Shown: piece by piece, positions 24,716-31,768 of the stretch
How the letters are laid out: every line of letters begins with the position of its first letter
Numbering within the stretch: the stretch's first letter is position 1
Source: Pseudomonadota bacterium
GTDB lineage: Bacteria > Oederibacteriota > Muellerivitia > Muellerivitales > Muellerivitaceae
Reading direction: 5' to 3'
Length of the DNA stretch: 39,423 bases
NCBI GenBank assembly: GCA_021324075.1
Contig: JAJPJW010000086.1
Coordinates: forward strand, 1-39,423
Translations under genes and position numbers: made by a program
The notes under the pieces: model-generated
Database searches by the model: none
Told to the model about the DNA's origin: nothing
Seen by the model: only the letters and a program-made list of their open reading frames with translations

Positions 24716-25282
24716 TTAGGTGTTATCCCCACCGGTCGCGGGCTTGTTATCGTCATCCCCTCCCTTGGCAGCGCCGTCCTTACCGTCCTTTTTCCAGCCG
24801 TGGTGGTCCTTCCACCGCTCCATCATGCCCATCTTCCGCATGCCCAGGACCATCTTGGCCTGCTGGGTAGGAGTGAGGATCGCGCGCAGCTGGTCTTTCA
24901 TTTTTTCCCGGCCGGCCTGCATCTGTTTGTTGTCGGTCTCCAGCTTGTCCAACAGCTTCTTGATGTCGGCGTCCGAAGCCTTAGCGTCAACCTTTTGTTG
25001 CAGGGTATCCACGTCAATCTTCATTTGGTCCCTTAAGGGCTTGTTGGCCTCCATCTGGCTTTTGAAAACATCCTTCAGTTTGGCCGCCTGGTCATTGGTC
25101 AAACCCAATTTTTCCTTCAACTTATCCAGGTGTCCCCCGCCCATCATGCCGCCGTCCATCCCATGGCCCATCCCCGGATGGTCGTCACCACCCGCAGGTG
25201 CGGAATCATCCGCCAGCGAAAGCGCCGCGGGGCTCCAGGCCAGGACCACCAAAAGCGCGGCCCAAATAATTGATTTTTTCAT
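24716..25282 (-). CDS. Spy/CpxP-like periplasmic protein (LTxxQ)
   Basis: A 188-residue exported protein with start ATG 25282, set by AAGGAGG six bases upstream. There is a signal peptide (about 1-24), then a His/Met/Gly-rich stretch (HPGMGHGMDGGMMGGGH) that could bind metal, then a long helical region with two LTxxQ-like motifs (LGLTNDQAAKLKDVF and ILTPTQQAKMVLGM). The C-terminus is Lys/Asp/Gly-rich. LTxxQ proteins (Spy, CpxP, ZraP) are periplasmic chaperones or metal-responsive envelope-stress sensors. It is divergent from the 25467 exported gene, so the two may share an envelope-stress control region. Function by family only. Confidence 0.82.
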   Translation of the reverse strand: MKKSIIWAALLVVLAWSPAALSLADDSAPAGGDDHPGMGHGMDGGMMGGGHLDKLKEKLGLTNDQAAKLKDVFKSQMEANKPLRDQMKIDVDTLQQKVDAKASDADIKKLLDKLETDNKQMQAGREKMKDQLRAILTPTQQAKMVLGMRKMGMMERWKDHHGWKKDGKDGAAKGGDDDNKPATGGDNT

Positions 25283-25399
25283 GTCCTTCCTCCTTGTTAT
25301 GAAATCCGCAGGCATTTCCGTTTCGCGGACTTGAGGTTCAGACGATACCCGCTGTGGAAAAGTGTCAGAGGGATCGATTATGCTCTTCCGGACGTAACA

Positions 25400-25433
25400 T
25401 CTCCTGAAACTTCAGGAGAAGATGCTCGTCTAA
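25400..25433 (+). promoter_or_regulatory. inverted repeat with possible ECF-sigma promoter
   Basis: TCTCCTGAA (25400-25408) and TTCAGGAGA (25411-25419) form a perfect inverted repeat with a 2-base centre. Overlapping it, GAAACTT (25406-25412) and GTCTAA (25428-25433) with a 15-base spacer resemble an ECF-type -35/-10 pair. It faces the 25467 exported gene. Inference from pattern only. Confidence 0.35.
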
Positions 25434-25466
25434 AAGTTAGAGATGAAAAAAAATCAAGGAGGCTTC

Positions 25467-26195
25467 ATGAAAACGCTTTCGGCCGTCGTCGTGCTGGTGT
25501 TGGGTTTGGCCCTGTTCGCCCAAACCGCCCGGGCCCAGTTCCAGGCGGGCATCTCGGCGGGCCCCAATGGCGTGAATGATTTCTACCTTTCCATCGGGAA
25601 CTATTTCAGCGTTCCGCCAGCCCAAGTGGATGTCATCCGCCAAAGGGATATTCCGGACGACCAAATCCCCGTGGTCCTTTTCATTGCCCAAAGGGCCCAT
25701 GTGGATCCCCAGGAGGTCATCGAACTTCGGGAGGAGGGCTTTTCCTGGATGGAAGTGGCCCTGCGTTTCGGCATCGGGCCGGAAGCTTTCTATGTGAACG
25801 TGAGCAATTACGCCCATACCCCCTATGGACACGCCTATGGTTACTACCGGCATTACGACAAGAAGAAATGGCGGCATATCCGTTTCTCGGACGACGATAT
25901 CGTCAACCTGGTGAACCTACGGTTCGTTTCCGAATCCAGCCACCATACACCCGATGAGGTGGTACGCCTGCGCGGCCAGGGCCGTACTTTCGTCGATATC
26001 AACGAGGGATGGCGGCCCCAGGCCCGGCCCGACGAACGGGATCGGGACGATCACGGCGAACACCGCGGTTGGGATAAGGACCACCCCGGCCATCCCGGTG
26101 ACGAGGACCATCCCGATGACCCGGACCACCGCGACGACAATGGGAAGCACCATTTTCACCATGACGGGGACCACCCAGGTGACGACGGGCAATAA
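25467..26195 (+). CDS. exported protein with two helical repeats and His/Asp-rich tail
   Basis: A 242-residue protein; the start at ATG 25467 is set by AAGGAGG four to five bases upstream. It has a signal peptide (about 1-24, MKTLSAVVVL... ARAQ) and a conserved-looking domain (DFYLSIGNYFSVPPAQVDVI, IPDDQIPVVLFIAQRAHVDP, VIELREEGFSWMEVALRFGI). A weaker second copy follows (FSDDDIVNLVNLRFVSESSH, PDEVVRLRGQGRTFVDIN). From about residue 190 it is Asp/His/Gly/Pro-rich (DHPGDEDHPDDPDHRDD), a likely metal-chelating or disordered tail. I recall similar uncharacterised proteins in other environmental bacteria but cannot name a family. It is divergent from the Spy-like gene and followed by a terminator. 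Confidence 0.8.
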   Translation: MKTLSAVVVLVLGLALFAQTARAQFQAGISAGPNGVNDFYLSIGNYFSVPPAQVDVIRQRDIPDDQIPVVLFIAQRAHVDPQEVIELREEGFSWMEVALRFGIGPEAFYVNVSNYAHTPYGHAYGYYRHYDKKKWRHIRFSDDDIVNLVNLRFVSESSHHTPDEVVRLRGQGRTFVDINEGWRPQARPDERDRDDHGEHRGWDKDHPGHPGDEDHPDDPDHRDDNGKHHFHHDGDHPGDDGQ

Positions 26196-26223
26196 GGTCC
26201 GGCTTCAAAACCAAAACCCGGTG

Positions 26224-26255
26224 AAAAAGGCGGGGTTCCCCCGCCTTTTTTATTT
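26224..26255 (+). terminator. rho-independent terminator
   Basis: AAAAAGGCGGGG pairs with CCCCGCCTTTTT around TTC, followed by TATTT. It lies 28 bases after the stop of the His/Asp-rich protein gene. Confidence 0.93.
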
Positions 26256-26353
26256 GCAACCCAAAATGGCTCATTTGCCGCTGCAACCTTCCGGCTCTTC
26301 CCTCCGTCCAATGGACGTAGGATGCTTCAAACCAGAGCAAGGAGAAAGAAACC

Positions 26354-26683
26354 ATGAAAAATCACAGCGTTGCATTGGCCGCCGCGTTGTTCGTCGCTTC
26401 GACGGGATTGGCCTTGGCCCAGGACGCCAACGGCAATAACCCCGCCATGAGCCCCGGCGCCCGCCTGGAGCGCCAGCATGACCGCATCGAGCAGGGCGAG
26501 AAGGACGGGACCATCAACAAGCAGGAACACCGCAAACTGGCCCGCCAGGGGGAACGGATCAACCGCCAACGCAAGCGGGATTTGAAGAAGGACGGTGGGA
26601 CCCTCGATAAGAAAGACCGTCACAAGCTGGAAAAAGAAGAAAACCACCGGTCCAATGAGATTTACAAGGACAAGCACAACTAA
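26354..26683 (+). CDS. small exported highly charged protein
   Basis: A 109-residue protein with a signal peptide (MKNHSVALAAALFVASTGLA then LAQ). The mature part is about 85 residues of Lys/Arg/Glu/Asp/Gln-rich helix with loose repeats (RLERQHDRIEQGEKDGTINK; HRKLARQGERINRQRKRDLK; GGTLDKKDRHKLEKEENHRS). D-G-T-I/L-x-K within these recalls a weak EF-hand-like or helical-hairpin repeat. The start has AAGGAG about eight bases upstream. It stands alone between two terminators. No function known to me; probably periplasmic. Confidence 0.8.
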   Translation: MKNHSVALAAALFVASTGLALAQDANGNNPAMSPGARLERQHDRIEQGEKDGTINKQEHRKLARQGERINRQRKRDLKKDGGTLDKKDRHKLEKEENHRSNEIYKDKHN

Positions 26684-26700
26684 GAAGGTCCGGTAGACGC

Positions 26701-26737
26701 AAAAAGGGCGGGGAGATTTCTCCCCGCCCTTTTTTTA
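26701..26737. terminator. bidirectional rho-independent terminator
   Basis: AAAAAGGGCGGGGAGA pairs with TCTCCCCGCCCTTTTT around a TTT/ATT loop, with A and T runs at the two ends. It lies between the charged-protein gene (plus) and the TPR gene (minus, stop 26775). Confidence 0.93.
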
Positions 26738-26774
26738 TGTGCTTTTACCGCCGACTGTCATCTATCGACTGCCG

Positions 26775-27275
26775 TTACTCCGCAATGTATTTTCCGATGG
26801 TAACCTTGTTGGCGATGGCACCTTCCACGTATTCCTTGGCCAGCTTGGCCTTGGGCGAATCGGCCGGAGCCAGTTCCACGTACTTCTTCCAGCATTCAAC
26901 GGCCTTTTCCTTATAACCACGGTTGAGGTAAATGCCGCCCAGGTGGAAATGCACGTCGACATGGTTGGGATCCAGTTGAAAGACCCTTTCATATTCCACC
27001 ATGGCTTCCTCCCACCACATCTTGGCGTAATAGGCGTTGCCCAGGTGGAAATGGGCCGAGGGATGGTCGGGCCTTAACGAAACCGCCTTGGTGCATTCCT
27101 TGATGGCCTCGTCATACTGGCCTTCTTTAAAGAAGAGAATGCCCAGGTTCAATTGGGCCGGAAAATAGGTGGAATCCAGGCCGATGGCCTGGCGGTAAAG
27201 ATTTTCCGCTCCGACAAAATCCTGGCTCCGGTAGAGTTCGATTGCTTTGTTGTTCAGTTCTTCCGGTGTGGCCAT
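26775..27275 (-). CDS. TPR-repeat protein (cytoplasmic)
   Basis: A 166-residue protein of about four TPR units with no signal peptide: NNKAIELYRSQDFVGAENLY, AQLNLGILFFKEGQYDEAIK, AHFHLGNAYYAKMWWEEAMV and VHFHLGGIYLNRGYKEKAVE, then a capping helix (SPKAKLAKEYVEGAIANKV). The start is ATG 27275; a TTG 18 bases upstream is in frame but less likely. It begins 23 bases after the hisG stop on the same strand, so it is probably co-transcribed with hisG. No his-pathway role is known for such a protein. Confidence 0.88.
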   Translation of the reverse strand: MATPEELNNKAIELYRSQDFVGAENLYRQAIGLDSTYFPAQLNLGILFFKEGQYDEAIKECTKAVSLRPDHPSAHFHLGNAYYAKMWWEEAMVEYERVFQLDPNHVDVHFHLGGIYLNRGYKEKAVECWKKYVELAPADSPKAKLAKEYVEGAIANKVTIGKYIAE

Positions 27276-27298
27276 CCCGCTTCCGTCTCCCAACCCGT

Positions 27299-28174
27299 TT
27301 AGGGGATCACTTTATTAAGGGGGTACTCGACGATGCCTTCGGCGCCCGCGTCCTTGAGCTTGGGGATCATGGTTCGGACGATCTTCTCATCCACCACCGT
27401 GTCCACGTCCACCCAGTTCTTGTCCTGCAGGTCCGCCACTGTGGGCGAATTGAGCGAGGGCAACACCTTCAAGACTGCGTCCAGCTTGGTGCGGGGCACG
27501 TTCATTTTCAAGCCAACCTTTTCCTCCGCGGCGAGGGCGCCCTTAAGGAGCAGCACCATATCTTCGATCTTCTTTTTCTTCCAGGGGTCGCCCCAAGCGG
27601 CCTTATTGGCGATGACCAGGGTATTGGATTCCATGAGGGTTTCCAGGATCACCAGGTTGTTGGCCCGCAGCGATGAGCCTGTCTCGGTGACCTCGATGAT
27701 GGCGTCGGCCAGTTCGGGCGGTTTGGCCTCGGTGGCTCCCCAGGAGAATTCCACCTGGGCGTTGACGCCGTTCTTCTTTAAATATTCCTTGGAAACGTTC
27801 ACCAATTCGGTGGCGATCTTCTTGCCTTCCAAATCCTTGACCGACTTGATGGCGGAGTTGGCCGGGGCGGCCAAGACCCAGCGCACGGGCCGCAAACCGG
27901 CCTTGGCGTAGATCAACTCGGCCACTTCCTGCACCTTGGAGCCGTTTTCCATCACCCAGTCCCGGCCCGTCATGCCCACGTCGAGGGTGCCGTCTTCCAC
28001 ATAGCGGCTCATTTCCTGCGCGCGGATCAACATGGCCTTCATTTCGGGATCGTCGATGGCTGGAAAATAGGAGCGGGAGGTCGAGGAGATCTTGTACCCC
28101 GCCTTGCCGAAGAGATGAAAGGTGGATTCCTGGAGGCTGCCTTTGGGTAATCCCAGTTTCAGTAAATTGGACAT
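27299..28174 (-). CDS. hisG: ATP phosphoribosyltransferase HisG, long form
   Basis: HisG catalyses the first step of histidine synthesis, joining ATP and PRPP to give phosphoribosyl-ATP, and is feedback-inhibited by histidine. The 291-residue length and the C-terminal regulatory domain (about 210-291, ending [15 protein letters not shown]) identify the HisG_L form, which needs no HisZ. Visible motifs are [16 protein letters not shown] at the N-terminus, [14 protein letters not shown], and the PRPP-binding region [26 protein letters not shown] lies eight bases upstream of ATG 28174. It is isolated from other his genes here and has a long, structured leader (28251-28336), which may control it. 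Confidence 0.97.
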   Translation of the reverse strand: MSNLLKLGLPKGSLQESTFHLFGKAGYKISSTSRSYFPAIDDPEMKAMLIRAQEMSRYVEDGTLDVGMTGRDWVMENGSKVQEVAELIYAKAGLRPVRWVLAAPANSAIKSVKDLEGKKIATELVNVSKEYLKKNGVNAQVEFSWGATEAKPPELADAIIEVTETGSSLRANNLVILETLMESNTLVIANKAAWGDPWKKKKIEDMVLLLKGALAAEEKVGLKMNVPRTKLDAVLKVLPSLNSPTVADLQDKNWVDVDTVVDEKIVRTMIPKLKDAGAEGIVEYPLNKVIP

Positions 28175-28250
28175 TTCCGTTTATCCTTATAGAAAACTTG
28201 GCCCGGTTGGGCCGGCTTGGGCTGTATTACGCAATCCATCCAAATAAAAA

Positions 28251-28336
28251 GGGGCCTCCGGCCCCAAAATTGAGAACTGTGTGGTCCTCATTTCCTTAAA
28301 TCGGGCTAAGCCCGACCTGATTAAGGAAAATGAGGA
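28251..28336 (-). ncRNA. double-hairpin element, copy A (hisG leader or small RNA)
   Basis: Read on the minus strand: a long hairpin whose outer arms are TCCTCATTTTCC and GGAAATGAGGA and whose tip is TCGGGCTTAGCCCGA, then a linker containing CAGTTCTCAAT, then GGGGCC-GGA-GGCCCC followed by TTTTTATTT. The second hairpin therefore looks like an intrinsic terminator located 77 bases before hisG. Copy B (31257-31344) shares the same order, loop types and linker. Possibilities: an attenuator or riboregulator for hisG, a separate small RNA ending at the T-tract, or a mobile palindromic repeat. Confidence 0.6.
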
Positions 28337-28354
28337 TAACGCCCGACCTTGGCT

Positions 28355-28383
28355 TTGACAAGGTCTGATTATATCTTTAAAGG
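28355..28383 (+). promoter_or_regulatory. possible sigma-70-type promoter of rlmN
   Basis: A perfect TTGACA (28355-28360) is followed after 17 bases by TAAAGG (28378-28383), a weak -10. Transcription would start near 28390, about 45 bases before the rlmN start. It overlaps the opposite-strand TATAAT assigned to hisG. Confidence 0.4.
28368..28373 (-). promoter_or_regulatory. TATAAT -10 box facing hisG
   Basis: The minus strand reads TATAAT here, about 32 bases upstream of hairpin 1 of element A. No convincing -35 is seen. It would start a transcript beginning with the double-hairpin element and running to hisG. Confidence 0.4.
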
Positions 28384-28436
28384 GGTTTGGAACTTCTGTA
28401 GACTGACGCCTTTCGAATCTCCCGGAGACAATCATC

Positions 28437-29513
28437 TTGGAAAACGCCGTCCAATTTTACGATTACACCCGCCCCGAACTCGTGCGCCTTTTAGGCGAAT
28501 GGGGCTCCCCCCGCCACGTGGGCACCCAGGTCTTCCATTGGCTCTACCGGAAGCACGCCAGGAGCTTCGGCGAAATGACCGACCTTTCCAGGGAACTGCG
28601 GGGTGAACTGGAAACCAAAGCCGCCCTTTCCCCCTTGAAGCTGCATACCCGGCAGGCCTCCCAAGACGGTACGGTGAAATACCTTTGGCAGTTGCCCTCC
28701 GACGCCAAGGGCCAGTCCGCCCTGGTGGAAAGCGTGCTCATCCCCATGGCCCGGGATGAGGAAGGGGAGCCCTCCCGTTATACCGCCTGCCTTTCCACGC
28801 AGGCCGGCTGCCGCATGAAATGCGCTTTTTGCGCCACCGGGGTCCCCAAGTTCCAGCGCAACCTGACGACCGCCGAAATCGTGGCCCAGATCATCGGCAT
28901 GGAGCAGGACTCGGGCACTCCCTTTAATAACGTCGTCGTCATGGGCATGGGAGAACCCATGGATAATTATGAGAATACGCAGAAAGCCATGCGCATCCTG
29001 CACGACCCCGAGGGGCTCAACCTGGGCCGCCGCCGCATCACCATCTCCACTTCCGGCCTCCTGGAACATATCGACCGCTTTATCAAGGACGATTGGCCCG
29101 TTTCCCTGGCCGTTTCCCTGCACAGCGCCGATCCCGAAATCCGCAGCCGGATCATGCCCATCAACCGCTCCAATCCCCTGGACAAGCTGCGCAAACTCAT
29201 GCGCAAATATACCTTCGTGCGGCGCCTGCCCGTGACGCTGGAATACATCCTTTTAAAGGACGTGAATGACCGCCCGGAGGACGCCGACAAACTGGCGGCC
29301 TATTGCAAGGACCTGCTATGCAAGGTCAACTTGATCCGCTATAACCCGGTACCGACGCTTCCCTTTGACTCCCCGACCGAAGAAAAGGTGCTGGCCTTCC
29401 GGGAACAATTGAAGGCCAAGGGAATGCGGGTTTTCCTGAGGGAACGCAAAGGCGTGGATATCGCCGCGGCCTGCGGCCAATTGGGGTTTGAAAACACCCC
29501 CGCCGTAAAATAA
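28437..29513 (+). CDS. rlmN: dual-specificity 23S rRNA/tRNA m2A methyltransferase RlmN
   Basis: RlmN is a radical-SAM enzyme that methylates A2503 of 23S rRNA and A37 of some tRNAs. The 358-residue protein keeps the 4Fe-4S motif CRMKCAFC (Cys125, Cys129, Cys132), the catalytic Cys118 in TACLSTQAGC and the C-terminal cysteine in DIAAACGQLG (Cys346). It also has NVVVMGMGEPMDNYENTQKA and the SAM-binding TISTSGLLEHIDRF with SLAVSLHSADPEIRSRIMPI. The start codon is TTG at 28437 with CGGAGA eight bases upstream. A PASTA-domain gene follows after 12 bases, so they probably form one operon. Confidence 0.97.
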   Translation: MENAVQFYDYTRPELVRLLGEWGSPRHVGTQVFHWLYRKHARSFGEMTDLSRELRGELETKAALSPLKLHTRQASQDGTVKYLWQLPSDAKGQSALVESVLIPMARDEEGEPSRYTACLSTQAGCRMKCAFCATGVPKFQRNLTTAEIVAQIIGMEQDSGTPFNNVVVMGMGEPMDNYENTQKAMRILHDPEGLNLGRRRITISTSGLLEHIDRFIKDDWPVSLAVSLHSADPEIRSRIMPINRSNPLDKLRKLMRKYTFVRRLPVTLEYILLKDVNDRPEDADKLAAYCKDLLCKVNLIRYNPVPTLPFDSPTEEKVLAFREQLKAKGMRVFLRERKGVDIAAACGQLGFENTPAVK

Positions 29514-29525
29514 CACGAGGAACCG

Positions 29526-30503
29526 ATGAAACTTCCTTTTGAAAACATCAAACTCACCCCGGCCGAAAAAAACCTCACGCGGCGGGCCCTCGCCATCCTG
29601 GGAAGTTTTACGGCCATCACCTTCGTCACCGCCCTGGCTTCCATGCTTTTCACCCAGCTTCACGAACCCATGATCGTCCCTAAGATCGTCGGGATGGACC
29701 AATCCCAGGCCGAGGGCGCCCTTTCCTCCAAGGGGCTTCACCTCAAGGTCACCCGGTCCCAATACGACGAGCATATGCCCCTGGGCCTGGTCAGCGAACA
29801 GTTGCCCAAGGCCAACAGCTATGCCAAACGGGGGCAGGTGGTGGAAGTGGTCTTGAGCAAGGGCAACCCCAAGGTGAAGGTGCCTTCGGTGGTCCAAATG
29901 TCCTTCCCCCAGGCGCAGATCGCCCTGGCCGGGGCCCATTTGAGGGTGGGCCGGGAGTCCTTGATGAACTCCCAGGAACCCCAGGATACGGTGCTGGCCC
30001 AGATGCCCTCCGCGGACGAAGTGGCCGATTCTTTCACGGAGGTCAACCTGCTGGTGGCCGCCGGCCCTCCCCAGCCGAGCTTCATCATGCCGGACCTGAA
30101 GAACCAGCCGCTCCAAAAGGCCTTCAAGGCCCTCCGGCCCGCCGGCATCACCATCCAGAACATCAAGAGTGAAGTACACGATGACCTGGATTCGGAAACC
30201 ATCCTCTCCCAAGTCCCACCCTCGGGCACCCGGCTCCAGGAAAAAGACAATGTCTCCTTCACGGTCAGCTCAAAAAGCACCGACTCCCTCAAGGCCCGCT
30301 ACGCCAAGATCGCCTTTGACATGCCCGAGGGGAACCCCCGCCGCCTACAAATCGACGTCTTCGACAGTTCCGGCACCCAAACGATCTACAACAAGATGGA
30401 GTCGCCCAAGGACCACGTGGAAGTCGGCGTCTCGGTCAAGGGCACGGCCTCGGCCCAGATTTATCTGAACCAGGAATTCGTCAAAGAGATACCCATCGAA
30501 TAG
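29526..30503 (+). CDS. membrane-anchored PASTA-domain protein
   Basis: A 325-residue protein. A short cytoplasmic N-terminus and one membrane helix (about 22-44, ALAILGSFTAITFVTALASM) are followed by three PASTA repeats: 51-115 (VPKIVGMDQSQAEGALSSKG... GQVVEVVLSKG), about 117-186 (VPSVVQMSFPQAQIALAGAH...) and about 190-258 (MPDLKNQPLQKAFKALRPAG...). A beta-rich C-terminal domain of about 65 residues is not recognised. PASTA domains bind peptidoglycan-like ligands and usually sit on Ser/Thr kinases or PBPs; here no kinase or transpeptidase is attached. GAGG lies five bases before the ATG. It follows rlmN by 12 bases. Confidence 0.9.
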   Translation: MKLPFENIKLTPAEKNLTRRALAILGSFTAITFVTALASMLFTQLHEPMIVPKIVGMDQSQAEGALSSKGLHLKVTRSQYDEHMPLGLVSEQLPKANSYAKRGQVVEVVLSKGNPKVKVPSVVQMSFPQAQIALAGAHLRVGRESLMNSQEPQDTVLAQMPSADEVADSFTEVNLLVAAGPPQPSFIMPDLKNQPLQKAFKALRPAGITIQNIKSEVHDDLDSETILSQVPPSGTRLQEKDNVSFTVSSKSTDSLKARYAKIAFDMPEGNPRRLQIDVFDSSGTQTIYNKMESPKDHVEVGVSVKGTASAQIYLNQEFVKEIPIE

Positions 30504-30530
30504 CCTGAATAAGATTCACGGGAAGGTCTC

Positions 30531-31130
30531 ATGTCAAAACCGCTTCTTTTTTTATTTTTGATTATTTCAATGTTTTATCCAAATCGCGTCCTAGCCCAAA
30601 GCAAGGTCCTGCGGACCATCGACACCATGGACATCCGGGGCGTGGAAGAAGATGACCCCCTCCTGGCCAAACGCTTCTCCCAAAAAGAGGCCTTCTATTC
30701 CGTCCGGCCACCCGCCAACTGGAAAGCCCAGGCGGTCGGCGATACGGAAAAGCCGCTTCAATATGCCGTGAAGTTCAAAGACCCCAAGACGACGGATTTT
30801 ATGAGCCTCGGCCTCATTCAAGGCGGACCGCAGGATTTGAGCATCGGGGGTTTGAGCAAGTTCCGGGGGGATTTCCTGGGCACCGTCCGGAAAAAGGGGC
30901 TTGGGCAGATCGTTGGAAGCGACCTTTTTCATTTCGGCCATTACACCTGCCTCCAGGTGATCGCAAAGCACAACAAGAACGTCGTACTCCAGCTTTTGAT
31001 CTTCGACGAACCCGGCTCCTTCCTCCAACTGGCCTTTTCAGTGGACCAAAGCCGCTACCACCCCCTGGCCCGGGCCATGGAGGCCTCGATTGCCTCGGTG
31101 GAGTGGCCCAATTTCGAAACTTCAAAATAA
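30531..31130 (+). CDS. exported protein, possibly PsbP/DcrB-like
   Basis: A 199-residue protein with a signal peptide (MSKPLLFLFLIISMFYPNRV then LAQ). The mature part has FYSVRPPANWKAQ, LQYAVKFKDPKTTDFMSLGL, CLQVIAKHNKNVVLQLLIFD and a closing helix YHPLARAMEASIASVEWP. This order of strands ending in one helix resembles the PsbP/DcrB (Mog1-like) fold, but similarity is judged by eye only. It starts 27 bases after the PASTA gene with GGAAGG upstream, so it is probably the third gene of the rlmN operon. Confidence 0.75.
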   Translation: MSKPLLFLFLIISMFYPNRVLAQSKVLRTIDTMDIRGVEEDDPLLAKRFSQKEAFYSVRPPANWKAQAVGDTEKPLQYAVKFKDPKTTDFMSLGLIQGGPQDLSIGGLSKFRGDFLGTVRKKGLGQIVGSDLFHFGHYTCLQVIAKHNKNVVLQLLIFDEPGSFLQLAFSVDQSRYHPLARAMEASIASVEWPNFETSK

Positions 31131-31231
31131 ACGCCGAAAAACCTGGGATTGCCATGCCGGCAAATGCCCCGATTGGGGCGCCTCCCCGCAACGACAGCTC
31201 ACAAACACCTTCCCGCCTCTTTTCCAACAGG

Positions 31232-31237
31232 TATAAT
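31232..31237 (+). promoter_or_regulatory. TATAAT -10 box before element B
   Basis: A perfect TATAAT with no good -35 (TTCCCG at about 16 bases is poor). Transcription would start near 31244, just before the double-hairpin element and about 140 bases before the Bor-like lipoprotein gene. Confidence 0.45.
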
Positions 31238-31256
31238 GCCCCCAGTTTCGAGCGGT

Positions 31257-31344
31257 ACCCTCATTATCATTTTAAGGAATCGGGCTTCGCCCGATGAAGG
31301 TTATGAGGGTGATGCAGTTTTCCCAATGGAGGGCCGAAGGCCCC
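31257..31344 (+). ncRNA. double-hairpin element, copy B (leader of lipoprotein gene)
   Basis: Hairpin 1 has outer arms ACCCTCAT (31257-31264) and ATGAGGGT (31303-31310) and a tip ATCGGGC-TTC-GCCCGAT region (31279-31295). A linker with CAGTTTTCCCAAT leads to hairpin 2, GGGCC-GAA-GGCCC (31331-31343). The same parts in the same order occur in copy A facing hisG. No T-tract follows hairpin 2 here, and the lipoprotein start codon lies 41 bases downstream. Confidence 0.6.
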
Positions 31345-31384
31345 GAATGAGTGGATAAACTGTATAGAAATCCAAGGAGGTTTT

Positions 31385-31690
31385 ATGAAAAAGGCTCTTT
31401 GTCTGCTGCTTTGTTGCGGCTTCCTTTCCATTTCCCTTTCGGGTTGCTACACCCTGAATCACACCGTCGGCAATGGCGGTAACGGGCAAACGGTGGCGAG
31501 CAACCGCGAGTGGTACATCCTTTGGGGCTTGATTCCCTTGAACAACGTGGATGGGGAAAAGATGGCCTTGGAAAATAACCTGACGAACAACTACACCATC
31601 ACGTCCCAAATGAGCTTCGTGGACGTGCTGTTGAGCATCGTGACGGGGATTGTCACAATCCACGCCCAGACGGTCAGCGTCTCAAAGTAA
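31385..31690 (+). CDS. Bor-like small lipoprotein
   Basis: A 101-residue lipoprotein with start ATG 31385, set by AAGGAGG four to five bases upstream. The signal peptide ends in a lipobox LSGC (Cys21). The mature part includes TVASNREWYILWGLIPLNNV and NYTITSQMSFVDVLLSIVTG followed by IVTIHAQTVSV. This resembles the Bor/outer-membrane lipoprotein group (short, WxxxGL and a final T-V motif), whose members are surface lipoproteins of unclear role. It is preceded by a TATAAT and the double-hairpin element B, and followed by a strong terminator, so it is probably monocistronic and regulated through its leader. Confidence 0.78.
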   Translation: MKKALCLLLCCGFLSISLSGCYTLNHTVGNGGNGQTVASNREWYILWGLIPLNNVDGEKMALENNLTNNYTITSQMSFVDVLLSIVTGIVTIHAQTVSVSK

Positions 31691-31702
31691 CTTCCCTGCC
31701 GT

Positions 31703-31747
31703 AAAAACAAAAACCCCCGTGCCATAAGGCCGGGGGTTTTTGTTTTT
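31703..31747. terminator. bidirectional rho-independent terminator
   Basis: A perfect 17-bp stem, AAAAACAAAAACCCCCG against its complement, with an 11-base loop that can itself pair GCC/GGC. It lies between the Bor-like gene (plus) and the FecR-domain gene (minus). Confidence 0.95.
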
Positions 31748-31768
31748 CAGGATCCTCGCGAATCAGCC

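Noticed and set aside
28174-28340. T-box riboswitch or His leader peptide in front of hisG
   Set aside because: No AGGGTGGNACCGCG-like T-box sequence and no short frame with a run of His codons could be found. The region is better described as the double-hairpin element.
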